Shown here piece after piece: positions 11,001 through 22,351 of a stretch of DNA of 64,000 nucleotides (positions are counted from its first letter, which is position 1; the number at the start of each line of letters is the position of its first letter). This DNA comes from Anaeramoeba flamelloides. Its lineage: Eukaryota > Metamonada > Anaeramoebidae. Position numbers and translations under genes: made by a program. The stretch spans positions 10,478,001-10,542,000 of the forward strand of contig JANTQA010000047.1 in NCBI GenBank assembly GCA_027625915.1, written 5' to 3'. The notes beneath the pieces are model-generated. The model searched no databases and was not told where the DNA came from. It worked only from the letters and a program-made list of their open reading frames with translations.

Positions 11001-14000
11001 AATAGATGTGTTTTTGAAAAACGGGACTATTACCATCACAAGTTTAAAAAACCAAAAAGAATAACGAGTAATTTTCCATCTTATTTATCTTTCAAAAAAA
11101 AACCATTTAAAGTCTGGTTGTGTTTTCTGTCCAATACAAAAATATTAAAAGAAGAAGAATAACAATAAGAAAGCAAATGCGCAAAGAATCTTAATAATTG
11201 GTGATAATGTGGCTATGGTTATGGTGAAAAGCTTTTGAAAAGTTATCCATATCCTTTCAGCTTTCATCGAATAAAGAAAATGTTTTAACCCAAGAACACA
11301 TTCTTTAAAGAACGCGTAATGGTCTGGTTGTTTTAGAAGCCTTTTTATTCAAGGCAATTTATAAGACCACGATAGAATAAGAAAATATTTATTTGCATTT
11401 TTTTATTACGTTTGTTGATCGAAAAGGAATCGGTCTATATGTCAACCAAATCAAAATAAAATACAACGAAAACTCTTGATCTGATCCTTGATTGAATCAA
11501 GTATCTTTTTTGTTTTTTTTTCAAAGAATGACTTTTTTTTTCAAGGATCTGTTTTTTGATCAAAAAAAATTTCTTTGTAAAAATAATTGTTTAATTAGCC
11601 CTAAAAGCAATCAACTATTATATCGCGATTTAATTTTTAATAGCGATATTTTGACGTTTATCACGATTTTTAGTAATTATCGTGATTTTATTGCTAATAT
11701 CACGATTTGTAATATTATTGTGATATTATTGATTATCGCGATTTTCTACAAGATCACGATTTGATAAAAATAATCGTGATTTTTGAAACTTTATCATGAC
11801 TTAACAAAGATATCGCCAAACCACCTATTGATTTACCATTGTCACCCACTTTGAAAGATTCTTCTTTCATGGAATATTACTACGAGGTACACGTTTTTTT
11901 GAGACTTTTTTATTAATAAGTCTTATTATAATTGTCTATTATTTTCTCAAAGAGTGTTCCAGGTGTAATTTTAATTCAAAACTTCTGTTATCTTATACAT
12001 TCTTGGTAAAATCACTATTTTTCAGAAAAGCTCATCTGACCAATCGAAAATCTATAACTTTTGCTTGCATAAGGCACGTAAATGGGTTAAAATTTCGTCT
12101 TGTTATCATTTTTTCAACTCTTCAAGGTTCCTTTCCCTTCTTTTAGAATTTTAAGGTTCACATACGATATACTAATATAAATAATAAAAAGTACCACCCA
12201 AATAAAAATAGATCTCGATTTCAATTTATTTCTTTGAAATTTATCCAAGTTGTTTTAAAAAAGTGTTACCAACAAAATTTTTAAATCACTGAAAATAGGT
12301 CAATTGAAACAAGCCAACTATTTTATATAGAAACTTTTTGAAAACTTTTTTACCACACTTTTTTAAAATAGCCCTACAAAAACATAGGAAGCGAAAAAAA
12401 ATTCCCTTTATTAATTTAAATACAAGCAAAAAATGATTAATAATTGGAACAAAATCCATCTTTATTTCATTATCCGAATTGAAAAGAGTGGAATATAGTA
12501 ACTACATGAACATGGCTCTCTAGAGAATACACACCCACCCACCTAATGGTGCAATTCCAACTAATTCAAAACATCTGTGATTCGAAAATATGGTGAAATT
12601 TTGTATTGTTCTCTTTAATCGAAAAAAAAAAAAAAAAAGTGTAAAAATTACAATAATTGTAATATTTTTCAATCCAAAAACCAATTAAAAAAAAAAAATT
12701 CTCATTCCTTATGTTTGCTAATTGAATACACAAAAAAAAAAAAAAGAAGAAACAATAAAAAAATTAAAAATGAATTTATATTTTCTGTAGTTATAGCCCA
12801 ATATTTAAATTATGATATCTAATAAATAATTAAAATCTTATAACCACTAACATATTTTTAAAAAAATAATAACAACAATAGACCACAACTGAAGACATTC
12901 CAATTACCGTCAACTCATTTAACCGAGCAACATTCGATGTTATGGAAGTTGGATTTATTTTATGTTTAAGTGGAAATGGTGATTCGATACATTATTCAAG
13001 TTTATTTGGTGATTGCGAAAAGAACATTACACGCTTATTATCGATCGAGCCATTAATTACTGATCGGGATAAATTTATTTTGGTAGGCGGGTTTACAAAT
13101 TCATCAAACAAAGTTTATCGAAATGAATTACAAAGCAGAAACGATACCATTTCAACAATCTATGCGTATGTGGGATTATTAAGGATTTTGAGTGATGAAA
13201 CTGAACTGGTTTTTGGGAGTATCTTTGGAGGCACAGAATACGATGCCGTTGAATCTACAACCACGTATTATCAGGATTTAACAAAAATTATGTTATGGGT
13301 TAGTGGAACAACCTCTTCGAAAGACTTTTTTGATTATTATTCAAAGGAAACCTCACCCGATGCATACATAATAAATAAGAATTTTGAAGGTGAAGGTACA
13401 ATGGCATTTTTCCTTCAAATTGAAATCAAAATTCAAGCAAATCATACATTTACTGCAAAACTAACGTCTGGCTCATTAATAGGCAATTCACTGGATGATC
13501 GATCTCATTGGATTCAACGTAATTTATTATTAGAATATAATAATATCTATATTGGCCCAATGGCCATTGTTGGAGATACAAAAAATTTTGATAACTTCAT
13601 GGATGATAATAATACTGTAAAGCCAAATTGGATGAAAAATCAAGCAAATAACAACAACTCATTGGTGGGGTTCTTTACTTTAGTCAATGAAATGGGAACC
13701 AGGTTTAATTATTCCTTTTTAGCTGGCTGCTATAATGGGAATACTTCATTTACCTATTCCTTTTTCACCCAAAAAAACTTTTTAGCTATTACAGGTTGGA
13801 CCAATTGCAATTCTACAGATTTCCCAATAACAACAAGTATTTGGAAAAATATTACAAACGGGAAAGATCCTTTAAATGTGTTTCAATATAAATATTTTGT
13901 TATGAGTTTGGATTTAAATAAATTAAATCATTTTGTAAATAGCGGCAGCAACAATAACAATATGGAGAATGACTTTTCTTATAACGATTTTATTCTGTAT

Positions 14001-17000
14001 TCGACTTTTGTTGATGGAACAAACCACCCAGATTTGTCAGGTAAATATGCTGCAGTGAAAGTCGATATGGACGGCAATGTTTATTCCGCTTTTAATGTGA
14101 AGGGAAAGGAATACCAAAATAAACAATTTACTGAAAATGCTTTTTTAATACAATCAATTGGAGAGTCAAGTATTTTATTAAGAATTTATGGTGGGTTTTT
14201 CTGTAATCCTGGATCATATTATGATCAAGTCACACAAATGTGTATTTTTTGTCAAACAGGTAAAAATCATATTTTTTATTTTATTTATTTCTAATTCAAA
14301 AAAAGAAATTTCTTTTTAATAACTCCAAGTCAAAATTTTCGTTAAACCAAAATTCAATTTTGAAAAAAATATCCTTATCGGTTTTTTTTTTTTTTTTTGA
14401 AGGTTGAGATGCAAACTAATTTCCTCTTACAGCCTTTAGGTTTTCCAGAATTCAAAATAATGGAGTAAAAGCATAGATTTTATTCAATTCTTTTTGAATT
14501 TTGGAAAACTGATGTTAGGTTTTTTTTACTTTTTGAAATAAAAAGAAAATTTATTGAATTTTCGGCATATTTCTCAAAAAGTAAAAAAAAACTAGAACAC
14601 TTTACAGATAAAACAGAAAACCTCAAGAAAACCGCCGTTAGGTTTTTTTTACTTTTTGAAATAATTGAGTCAAATCTTTGATTTTACTCCATTCTTTTGA
14701 ATTCTGGAAAAGATAGGCACTCTACGACACTCTACGGCACTTCCAATACATTTGACTAATTAACAAGTTTTTGTTTAGAAATTTTAATAAAGAAAAATAA
14801 TTTTTAGAAATCATTTACCAATGATAAGAAAAATAATGATTCTTTTTTTTGAATAATATCATATAGATAATTCTTATTTTAATGTTCCTAATTTGATTTT
14901 AAGAATTAATCCAAATTTTTAGATTTTTTTCAGATAATGGGTATTAACAAAGAAAATGGTAGATATCTGTTGTTATTCATTTGATCGCGAGGAAATATGC
15001 ATATTATTTTCACGAGTAGATCCAAAATTGGAGATATTTTTTCTTTTTGTCTTGAGAGAAATAGTAATCTTTACGAGAGCTTTAGCTTGAGTGTAAAGAT
15101 TACGATTTCTAGAGAGAAAGAAAAGAAAAAATATCTCCAATTTTGGTTCTCGAGTGGTTAAAAAATAATATGCAGATTGGAGGAGCAAGAGAGTGGTGAA
15201 TACCATAAGATATTTTATTGAATTCAGCCAAAAAATGTGAAAATCAAGACAAGACGAATAACAACCAAGAAACAAATATTAAAATTAAGATGGATTATTT
15301 TTTTTTCTTTTTTTTGTTTCAAATTCAAAATGTAGAACAAAAAAAAGTTTGTTTGATAATCGAGACAACAGTTCGAAATTGTTAGTTTAACTGTTTCCTG
15401 AACTGTTTTTAAAAACATTTTTTTGCACTTCATTTTTTTTTCTTTTGGATTTTGGTTTTATTTTTGACAGTTGTGAAAGATCATCTTTTTGGACTGTTTT
15501 GACTTCTATTTGGTTGAAAATTTTAAAGTGATTTTTGTGAACAAAGATCGTTTAAAATTTTCACTTTTGAGATCTTTGGAAAAAAATACAAACAAATAAA
15601 CATAAGTAATTTTAAAAAAATGAAATGTAGAGGGAACCAAGATATTTTCAAAAAATATCTAATGAAAACAAAATCAAACAGTGAAGACTTTAAGCATAGG
15701 GTAATGTCTTAGTATTATTTTTTAGGAAATCGGAGAAAGTCACCAAAAAAATAGTCAGAATATTTTTTTTTGTCATTTAAAAAAAAATGTGATCAATAAT
15801 CCATGAGAAGTTAGTACTACGATAGTACTAATTTTGGAGAGAGAAAAATTCACTCAATATTTTTTTTTTCACCTATGCAAAAAATACTACTTTTTTTGCG
15901 AAGAAATAAATATCTTTAATAATTCCTAAAAATATCATTATTAATAAATTATATTAGAAATACTAAATTACAACTCCGTACTTGATGAAATGTTAACAAT
16001 TATTTACTGTTTAAGAGTAATTGATATTATGAACATAAAAAAATTTGCTAAAAAATTTTTTTTCAATATAATGGCACTAAAAACAAATTAGCATGTGACG
16101 CAATGATAGGTTTTTAAAAATCAATAATGAAAACCCAAGGATATTTTTAGAAAAAAGCGCCAAATAATGATACCCAATTTCAAAGTTAAAACGTTATGAA
16201 TTATAATTTTTAATCCAACTGTGTTGATTCCGAAGCATAATACTTTCTCGCTTTTTGAGATCTCAAAGATTTTTTTTTTTTCATTATTATTTATTTTTCA
16301 AATGAGTTATTTTTTACTAAAAGAATGTTACAAATTCCTCACTTTGTTAAATATAGATAGGATTATAAAACAGCCACAAATTGGATTAAATTGATTTTAA
16401 TTGATTGTGTTATTAAAAAAAAACATTCTGTTTCAAAAGGGATAAATTTCAACATTTGGGATATAAAACAAGAAAATATTATTTTTTTGTTTTCAAAATT
16501 TCAATTTTATTCAGATTGAGAATCTTGTGTAACTTTTTTGTTGAAATTGAATTGTTTTGTTATTTAGAAATCCTCAGAGATTCTCTGAATTTCAAACTTT
16601 TTTTTTGTGAACTGTATTATTTTTTTGTTGAGATTATTTAAAATTTTTGTTTTGAGCAATCAAGACCCTATTGAAACTTTTTTTTGTTACATTTTTAGTA
16701 GAACCCTGAGAAACCTTTTTTTGGTTTATTGCATTTTCATTTGAGATCTTTTCTAACTTTTTTTTAGTTAATAAGGATTTTTGTTATTGGGAATCTTTGA
16801 AACTTTTTTTTGTTTATTGATTTTTTGTTGTTTTGAGATCAAAACAAATTTTTTTTTGTTGAATTAATTTGGTTCTACCATTTTTTCAATTGCTATACCG
16901 TGTTTTTTTTTTCTCAATTTGAATTTTTCAAACAAAATAAGTTCAATTCCACTTTATCATTTTTACTGGCAGCCCACTCCTTGAGAATTAAGCAAATTCC

Positions 17001-18192
17001 CTGTCAGTGGATATACCACTAAAATATCTATTTCAAAAAAAGAGTTGAATTTTTTTTTACATTTCAAATAATATTCTTCTTGTTATTCATTCTATTGGTA
17101 AATTTGTAATTGAAAAAACAGAGGGATATTAACACTGGTTGAATCAGTACCTATTGTATGTATTTCAAAATATCTTCAACAAATTAATAACAAAAAAATG
17201 TAAAAAAAAAATTCACCATTGTTTTTTGTACAAAATGAGCTACAACATTGAATTTAATTAAAAAAATACAATATTGTAAGGATCCAAACAAATTTTTTAA
17301 ACAATAAAATATAGTTTTATTTTTTTCATTCTATTTGACTTTTTCTATTCAATATTCAACCCCTCTTTTGAAAAAATTTTTCAATCAAAAAGAAAGAAAC
17401 AATCAATTTTCAAACTTAAAAAATAAGACAAAATCGAGATCCGAAACTTTGATATTTTTTATTTCTGCAATGTAATACAAACAAATAAATTAGATCAAAA
17501 TTGGTTAATCAATAACTGATAAATAACAATTTTGAATATTTCAATAGTTTTTTTAGAATTGAGTTTAATAAAGATATTTTAAAAATAAATTTGCCCTCTT
17601 CTTTTTTGGAAATAGCCTATATCTTAAAATAATCTTTTAAATGCTCATTTGAATGAACTTTTTTGAAAGTAGAGTTATCGATTTCAAAAAATGGAAATTG
17701 AAAGAAAATATTTTTACAAATATTTTAAAATTAAACAAAAAATGCAAAATAAATTTTAATGATTATTACTTTAAATTATGGAATGTATATTAATATTTAT
17801 TTGTTAATGAGTGAAAAAATAAACACCATTCCAAAAATTGTGACTCGTCTGAAATGATAAATTGAAATATATATATATATATCCTTTAGTATTCAAGAAC
17901 AACTAAGAATTAAATCTGATTAGTTCTTAACTTTTAAATCATTATAAATATATAAAAACGTGATATTTTTAAAATTAAAAAAAATAAAACCAAAAACTAA
18001 AAAATAGTAAGTCATAATTTTTGAAATGAGCCTTACGAATTTTTATTACTGAACTTTCACTGAAAAAAAGCTAAACAGGGAGATTTTTTGTTAATAATTA
18101 AATTCATTTTAAAAGACATTACATAGTCGAAATTTTCTTCATGATTATTTGTCTTTTTGAAGATCTCTTTTTTTTTTCCACATGATCTTTTA

Positions 18193-18250
<58 letters not shown>

Positions 18251-18651
18251 AAAATTTGAAAAAGCAAAACCAAAATTTTAGCAAAAGTAGAAAAAATGAT
18301 TTAATTCCAAAAATTTGAAAATATTTTTTTGATAAGAATACTCGAATAAACCATCAAAGCAACTTTCATTAACATTATAAAGTGAGTCAAAATTTTTGAA
18401 ATCTAGTTTAGTTTTTTTACATAGATTTTTAATACAGTCAGTTTCACTTTTAAGGCACAAACTTACAACGAAATTTAAGGCACAAAAAACATCTCAAATT
18501 ATGGCACAATATTCAAATTCTAGTAAAATAAATTGTAAAACAAAAAATTCCAAATTTTGTGCCTTAATTTGAGATTTTTTTGTACCTTAAATTTCGTTGA
18601 AAGTTTGTGCCTTAAAAGTGAAACTGACTGTAAATGAAAAGAAATTATATA

Positions 18652-18687
<36 letters not shown>

Positions 18688-19941
18688 TGTACTGAAAGAT
18701 TTAATTTAAAATTTAATTTTTTTTTCAGTTATCATTTTTTTTAAAGATCCAAGACTTTTATTTATTCACTTAAATTAAATCTTGTTAATCTTCCCAAAAA
18801 TAAAATCCTCTTATTAGATTTTATTTGTAACAATAAGCAAGTATTTTTGATAAAAAACGTATTTTATGTGAGTATGAAAATGTAATATGTTTATCCCTAT
18901 GAAAAATTTTACTTGAAAATTCATTTAATTTCAATTTTCAAATCACAGAAATCACAGAAATCTTATAAACCAAAAATCTTTTAGTTTACGATAATTTCAA
19001 AGATTATTATTATGAATACACCCTGGATAACTAATTTAAAATTAGTAAAACGCCAAAGTGACTCGAATTTGTTTTTGGGAAATAAAAATCAAAAAGTTAT
19101 CAAAATTTGAGATTTGTGTTTCTGTGATTTCTGTTATTTCTGTGATTTCTGTGATTTCTGTGATTTCTTTGATTTATTTTTTCAAAAAGGAAAGAAAATA
19201 TTCTGTCTTCTTTTTTAACATCTAGAATGAAGATATTCCATTTTTTTTTGTTTGTTTTAAAGTTTTGTTTGTCAATCTAAGTCAACTTGATTTAAGAATG
19301 ACAAAAAAAATAATTTTTTTTTTCCTTTTTTGGATAATGAAAACTTTTTAAACTGTAAAGTATTGTAGATCTGAATACTTTTCCAAAACATTGTTTCTGG
19401 AATCAAGCTAATTTATAAAGGGGTTTTGTTGAATTGTTTCTAAAATATGAATTAAATTCCCTTTACAGTTTCCTTGTCTTTTAAACAAGAATAGTCAGAT
19501 AAATATGAGAAGAGATCAAAAAAAAAAAATGGATTCTAGGACTTTTACATTTATTTACCCTTTTATTTGTGATGCCATTGGAAATACTACTTTGAGTGTT
19601 CTCCTTTTTTAAAAAAATAAATCCTTTTTGGAACATTAATCGGGATTTTGTATTTTTTGTTTTATATGGTAAATCCTAAAGATTGAATCTAGCAAGGGAA
19701 TTTGTTTGTGAGATTTAATATAAACAATATTATTTAAAAAAAAACAGTTTCTAGAATGAAAAGTTAGATTTTTTAAATTTATTATGAGCAAAATTAAAAC
19801 GAATGGGCCTAATGTCATTTATCTTCTGGTTGTTTCCTGAATTTTTCTTCATTGTGATGGGAATTTTCTTTTGAAAATAAATTTCAAAATATGACAAAAT
19901 ATTTAATTTTCAAAATTTGTACCAAAAAAAAAAATGATGTG

Positions 19942-19980
<39 letters not shown>

Positions 19981-22351
19981 TAATCTTTCTAAATATTTAT
20001 TCACATAACAAAATAACTTTTTTTATTAAAATTCAAAAGGGCATTATTCTGAAAATGAAAATTCTTTAGAATGTACAGCATGTTTGCCAGGATATTATCA
20101 AAATAAAATTGGATCAACAGGATGCTTAAAATGTAAAAAAAATGAGTATTCAAATTCAGGTCAAACCACGTGTTCCAAAAAAGATATTCCCAAGCAATTA
20201 AAAATTGGTTGTTATGAAAGAACTTCAAAATCACTTTCAGTATATTGGGATTATCAAAAGGAGCAAGAATTAAATTATTTATTATCTCTAAAGGGGGCAA
20301 TAGGACATGAAATGATATATTTGGTACCGAGTCCAAAAAAAATTAAGCACAACGATCAATATTATTATTCTTTTATTATTACTGGGTTATTACCATCATT
20401 TCGATATTACATTCGGGTCAAGTCCCAAAATAGCTCATTTGTAAAGCAATTTAGTAGTTGGTCTTCGGAGCTGGTTGCAGAAACGTATGGTACACCCAAT
20501 CGAGTACACGATCAAGATATCTCCTGTAAATGCACGCCAAATTCTTTGAATTTAACTTGGCCAGAGGTACCAAACTATTCAAATTCTCCTCTTATTTATC
20601 ATGTTTATTATAGACTTGCGAATGATACGGATTCAATTTGGCAAATTATTAAGGAGAATGAACCCAAATCTACAATTACTGATTTGGGCAATCACGAGCA
20701 GATCGAAATTCAAATATCTGCCATTAATGATGCAGGTGAAGGGTTTAAATCAGCGCCTAGACAATTCTCAACATGTTCAATTATTCCAGAAATTGTGCAA
20801 ATTATTAAATATTCCGCAACCAGCAACGAATTTACGTTCTCTTGGAAATGCCCCTTTAATGGTGGTGATAACATAGTTGATTATAAATATAGGTTTAAAA
20901 GCTGGGAAGAAAATACATATAAAAATATTGGATTGGCTGAAAAATACACAGTAAAGCATTTAAAAAGTAGTAAAACTTATTATATTTCTATTAATGCACA
21001 AAATGGAATTGGCTTATCAAAAGATTATTATTATTCTTTTAAAACAGATTACAAATTTTCAGATATTTATGTAATTATTCTCAGTGTTGTAGGGTCTCTT
21101 GCAGTCATAACAGGTGCTACACTTTGGATTACAAGAACTAAAATAATTAAAAGAAACCAACAAAATAAAATCAAAAAACTAATTTCGAAAAATAAAAAAG
21201 CATTTTTTAAAAAATTTCATAGAGAATTATATTGCACTGAAGAAACATTAAGCTTTGATTCGCTAAATATAGATTCTTTATTAGAAACGGTTGAAAATCA
21301 AATCCGGATTGAGCATTGTATTAATATAAAAAACAATTGGGTTGTCTTAAACAAAGACACCAAAAATGGCTTAATATTTTGTAAACTCGCTCAATTAAAT
21401 GAAACACAAATACATCAAAAAATCTGGGAAAAATTTGGGAATGACCCTTCAAATATACCTGTTTTAAAAATGTACGGTTATCAGATAGTTGAAAACATCC
21501 ATTTCGATATTGAGAAGAAAAAAGATATACCAGTAATTAAAAAAAGTGATTCGAAAGAACCTTTATTACAAAATTATAAAAATAATGCTAATTATACCAT
21601 TAATAACTCGAATGGTTCTGATTATGATTTTAGTTCTGGTTCCAGTTCCAGTCATGTCGTTCGTCTGGAAGATTCAGATTCTAATTTTGAGAATAATGAT
21701 AATAATAATAAATCCCCCAAATTATTATTTACATTAGAATGGTTGCCGATTTCTTTACATGAATATAATTTATATAGAAAATCTGAATCAAAGCCATTTT
21801 CAGAAAAAGAAAAATTATGGATATCCTTTAATTTGATACATTCATTACAATTTATCCATCAGCGCAGAATAATCCACCGCGATATCAAACCGCAGAATGT
21901 TATGATCGGAATGGATGGTTATTTAAGAATAATAGATTTTAGCTCGGCAGTTGGAATACGGGATGGCAGTCAAATCGTACTCGATAAACTTGTTGGTACC
22001 AAAGAATATTTTGATAATTTCTCAAGACCAAATTTGCATACTGAAACTGGTATTGCAGAATATCAATATTCGTATTCCCACGATGTTTATTCCTTGGGCA
22101 AAACTTTAGAAAAAATTAACTGGGAAGTGAAAGGTTTGAATACATTAAATCGAATAGACCAAAAAAATGGTTTAAAATCGCATTTATTAGTAAAACAAAA
22201 AAAAAATCGTGAGTTGGTCACAGAATTCCAACAGCCAGTAACAGAAATTATTAAAATGTCTACTTTAGATTTGACACAAAGATCCAATTTACAAGAATTA
22301 ATTGATTTTATTGATCCTTATGTATTTAGATTTATATTAGGCCAAAAATAA
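8091..22351 (+). CDS. Receptor-like protein kinase: beta-propeller, Cys-rich, FN3, TM, kinase
   Basis: Three exons: 8091-8771, 12882-14259 and 20040-22351, giving 1456 residues. Both junctions restore conserved motifs: WVVGG|TTEDIPIT (phase 0) and CIFCQTG|HYSENE (phase 1). Domains: signal peptide (1-23); SBBP-like beta-propeller blades (about 90-640) with repeated STYFGGS, VGGTT..DIPIT and AITGWTN..DFPIT motifs; TNFR/EGF-like Cys motifs (about 660-731); about three FN3-like domains (736-1024); one membrane helix (about 1028-1050); and a cytoplasmic kinase domain (about 1120-1450). The catalytic loop HRDIKPQN is intact (1299-1306), but DFG is DFS (1319-1321), no Gly-rich loop is obvious, and an Asn/Ser-rich insert (1191-1246) splits the N-lobe. 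It is probably a surface sensor with a divergent Ser/Thr kinase. Ligand and substrate are unknown. Confidence 0.85.
8950..10400 (+). repeat. Hairpin-module repeat unit, copy II
   Basis: About 1.4-kb unit in the same orientation as 6845-7910. The left end has AAAATTGAAAATTCCAAGTT. The interior has at least four hairpins built from AGGTTTTCCAGAATTCAAAA and its complement, separated by GTGTCCGCCAAGTG and AGTACCGTAGAGTGCCTAGG blocks. The right end carries GATCAAAGATCCCTTATTAA and GAAGTTATCAAAAAGTG. No ORF. Confidence 0.75.
10555..11825. mobile_element. TA-flanked TIR element with TCGCGA clusters, copy 1
   Basis: 1271 bp. The left end begins GGCGTTTTGATGATAACATG after a TA, and the right end is the degenerate complement followed by TA. 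Both subterminal regions (about 10590-10700 and 11620-11800) are packed with ATCGCGAT/ATCACGAT motifs. The unique middle (for example AAAGCTTTGAGACTTTTACA and CTTGATCTGATCCTTGATTG) is shared, in inverse orientation, with 62690-63899. No transposase ORF is visible, so it looks non-autonomous. TA flanks suggest, but do not prove, a Tc1/mariner-type mover. Confidence 0.85.
14420..14750. repeat. Hairpin-module fragment
   Basis: Fragments of the hairpin-module repeat: TTAGGTTTTCCAGAATTCAA with its complement, AACCGCCGTTAGG, and a terminal GGCACTCTACGACACTCTAC block also found at 48516-48540. The outer ends of the full unit are missing. Confidence 0.65.
14960..15217. mobile_element. Long hairpin, possible MITE
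   Basis: The core arms at about 14995-15080 and 15092-15175 are inverted copies: TATTATTTTCACGAGTAGAT then AAAATTGGAGATATTTTTTC, mirrored by ATATCTCCAATTTTGG and AAATAATATGCA. The loop is only about 15 nt. Weaker complementarity continues to about 14960 and 15217. This is a single copy in the window, so its mobility is inferred from structure alone. Confidence 0.6.
16210..17030 (+). repeat. Degenerate tandem repeat family R7, copy A
   Basis: A run of diverged units about 60-70 bp long of the form GAGATCCTTTGAAACTTTTTTT then GTTTATTGAATTTTTTG. The start (GTGTTGATTCCGAAG...CTTTTTGAGATCT) matches 39255-39310. The end (AAGTTCAATTCCACTT...CACTCCTTGAGAATT) matches 35760-35830. No coding capacity. 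Confidence 0.55.
18194..18248. repeat. Poly-A run (about 55 nt)
   Basis: Uninterrupted A run inside intron 2. It is the longest homopolymer in the window. Confidence 0.95.
18435..18630. mobile_element. Palindromic MITE family A, copy 1 (196 bp)
   Basis: Nearly perfect palindrome flanked by TA. The ends read CAGTCAGTTTCACTTTTAAG and continue GCACAAACTT(T/A)CAACGAAATTTAAGGCAC. Only a short centre is unpaired. Two further copies are at 42492-42690 and 42853-43049. CAGT-type termini and TA flanks are typical of Tc1/mariner-derived MITEs; the family assignment is inference. Confidence 0.9.
18646..18691. repeat. (AT)n-(TATG)n microsatellite
   Basis: An AT run passes directly into about eight TATG units, 15 bp right of a family-A MITE. 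Confidence 0.9.
19111..19175. repeat. 10-bp tandem repeat (TTTCTGTGAT)n
   Basis: Six to seven near-exact copies of TTTCTGTGAT. An inverted partner, AAATCACAGAAATCACAGAA, lies 150 bp upstream at 18943-18963, so the two could pair as a hairpin. Confidence 0.85.
19945..19978. repeat. (AT)n microsatellite
   Basis: About 17 TA dinucleotides, ending 60 bp before the 3' splice site of intron 2. Confidence 0.9.

Larger units (their letters stand above)
8772..12881 (+). other. Giant intron 1 (4110 bp) of the receptor kinase
   Basis: Donor GTAAAATTTC directly after the GGT codon, acceptor ACAACAATAG. It holds one hairpin-module repeat unit (8950-10400) and a complete TA-flanked TIR element (10555-11825). 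The remainder (11830-12880) is AT-rich with poly-A runs and shows nothing coding. Confidence 0.82.
14260..20039 (+). other. Giant intron 2 (5780 bp) of the receptor kinase
   Basis: Donor GTAAAAATCA, acceptor ATTCAAAAG. It contains hairpin modules (14420-14750), a long hairpin (14960-15217), a degenerate repeat R7 (16210-17030), a 55-nt poly-A run, a family-A MITE (18435-18630), microsatellites and a 10-bp tandem repeat. No exon is supported inside it. The flanking exons join in frame through a conserved Cys-rich motif. Confidence 0.82.

Noticed and set aside
12520-12570. Small patch of higher C content (ACACACCCACCCACCTAATG)
   Set aside because: Checked for tRNA and exon signals inside intron 1; none found.
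18057-18284. Frame with a long poly-Phe run
   Set aside because: It is only translation of the poly-A tract in intron 2.
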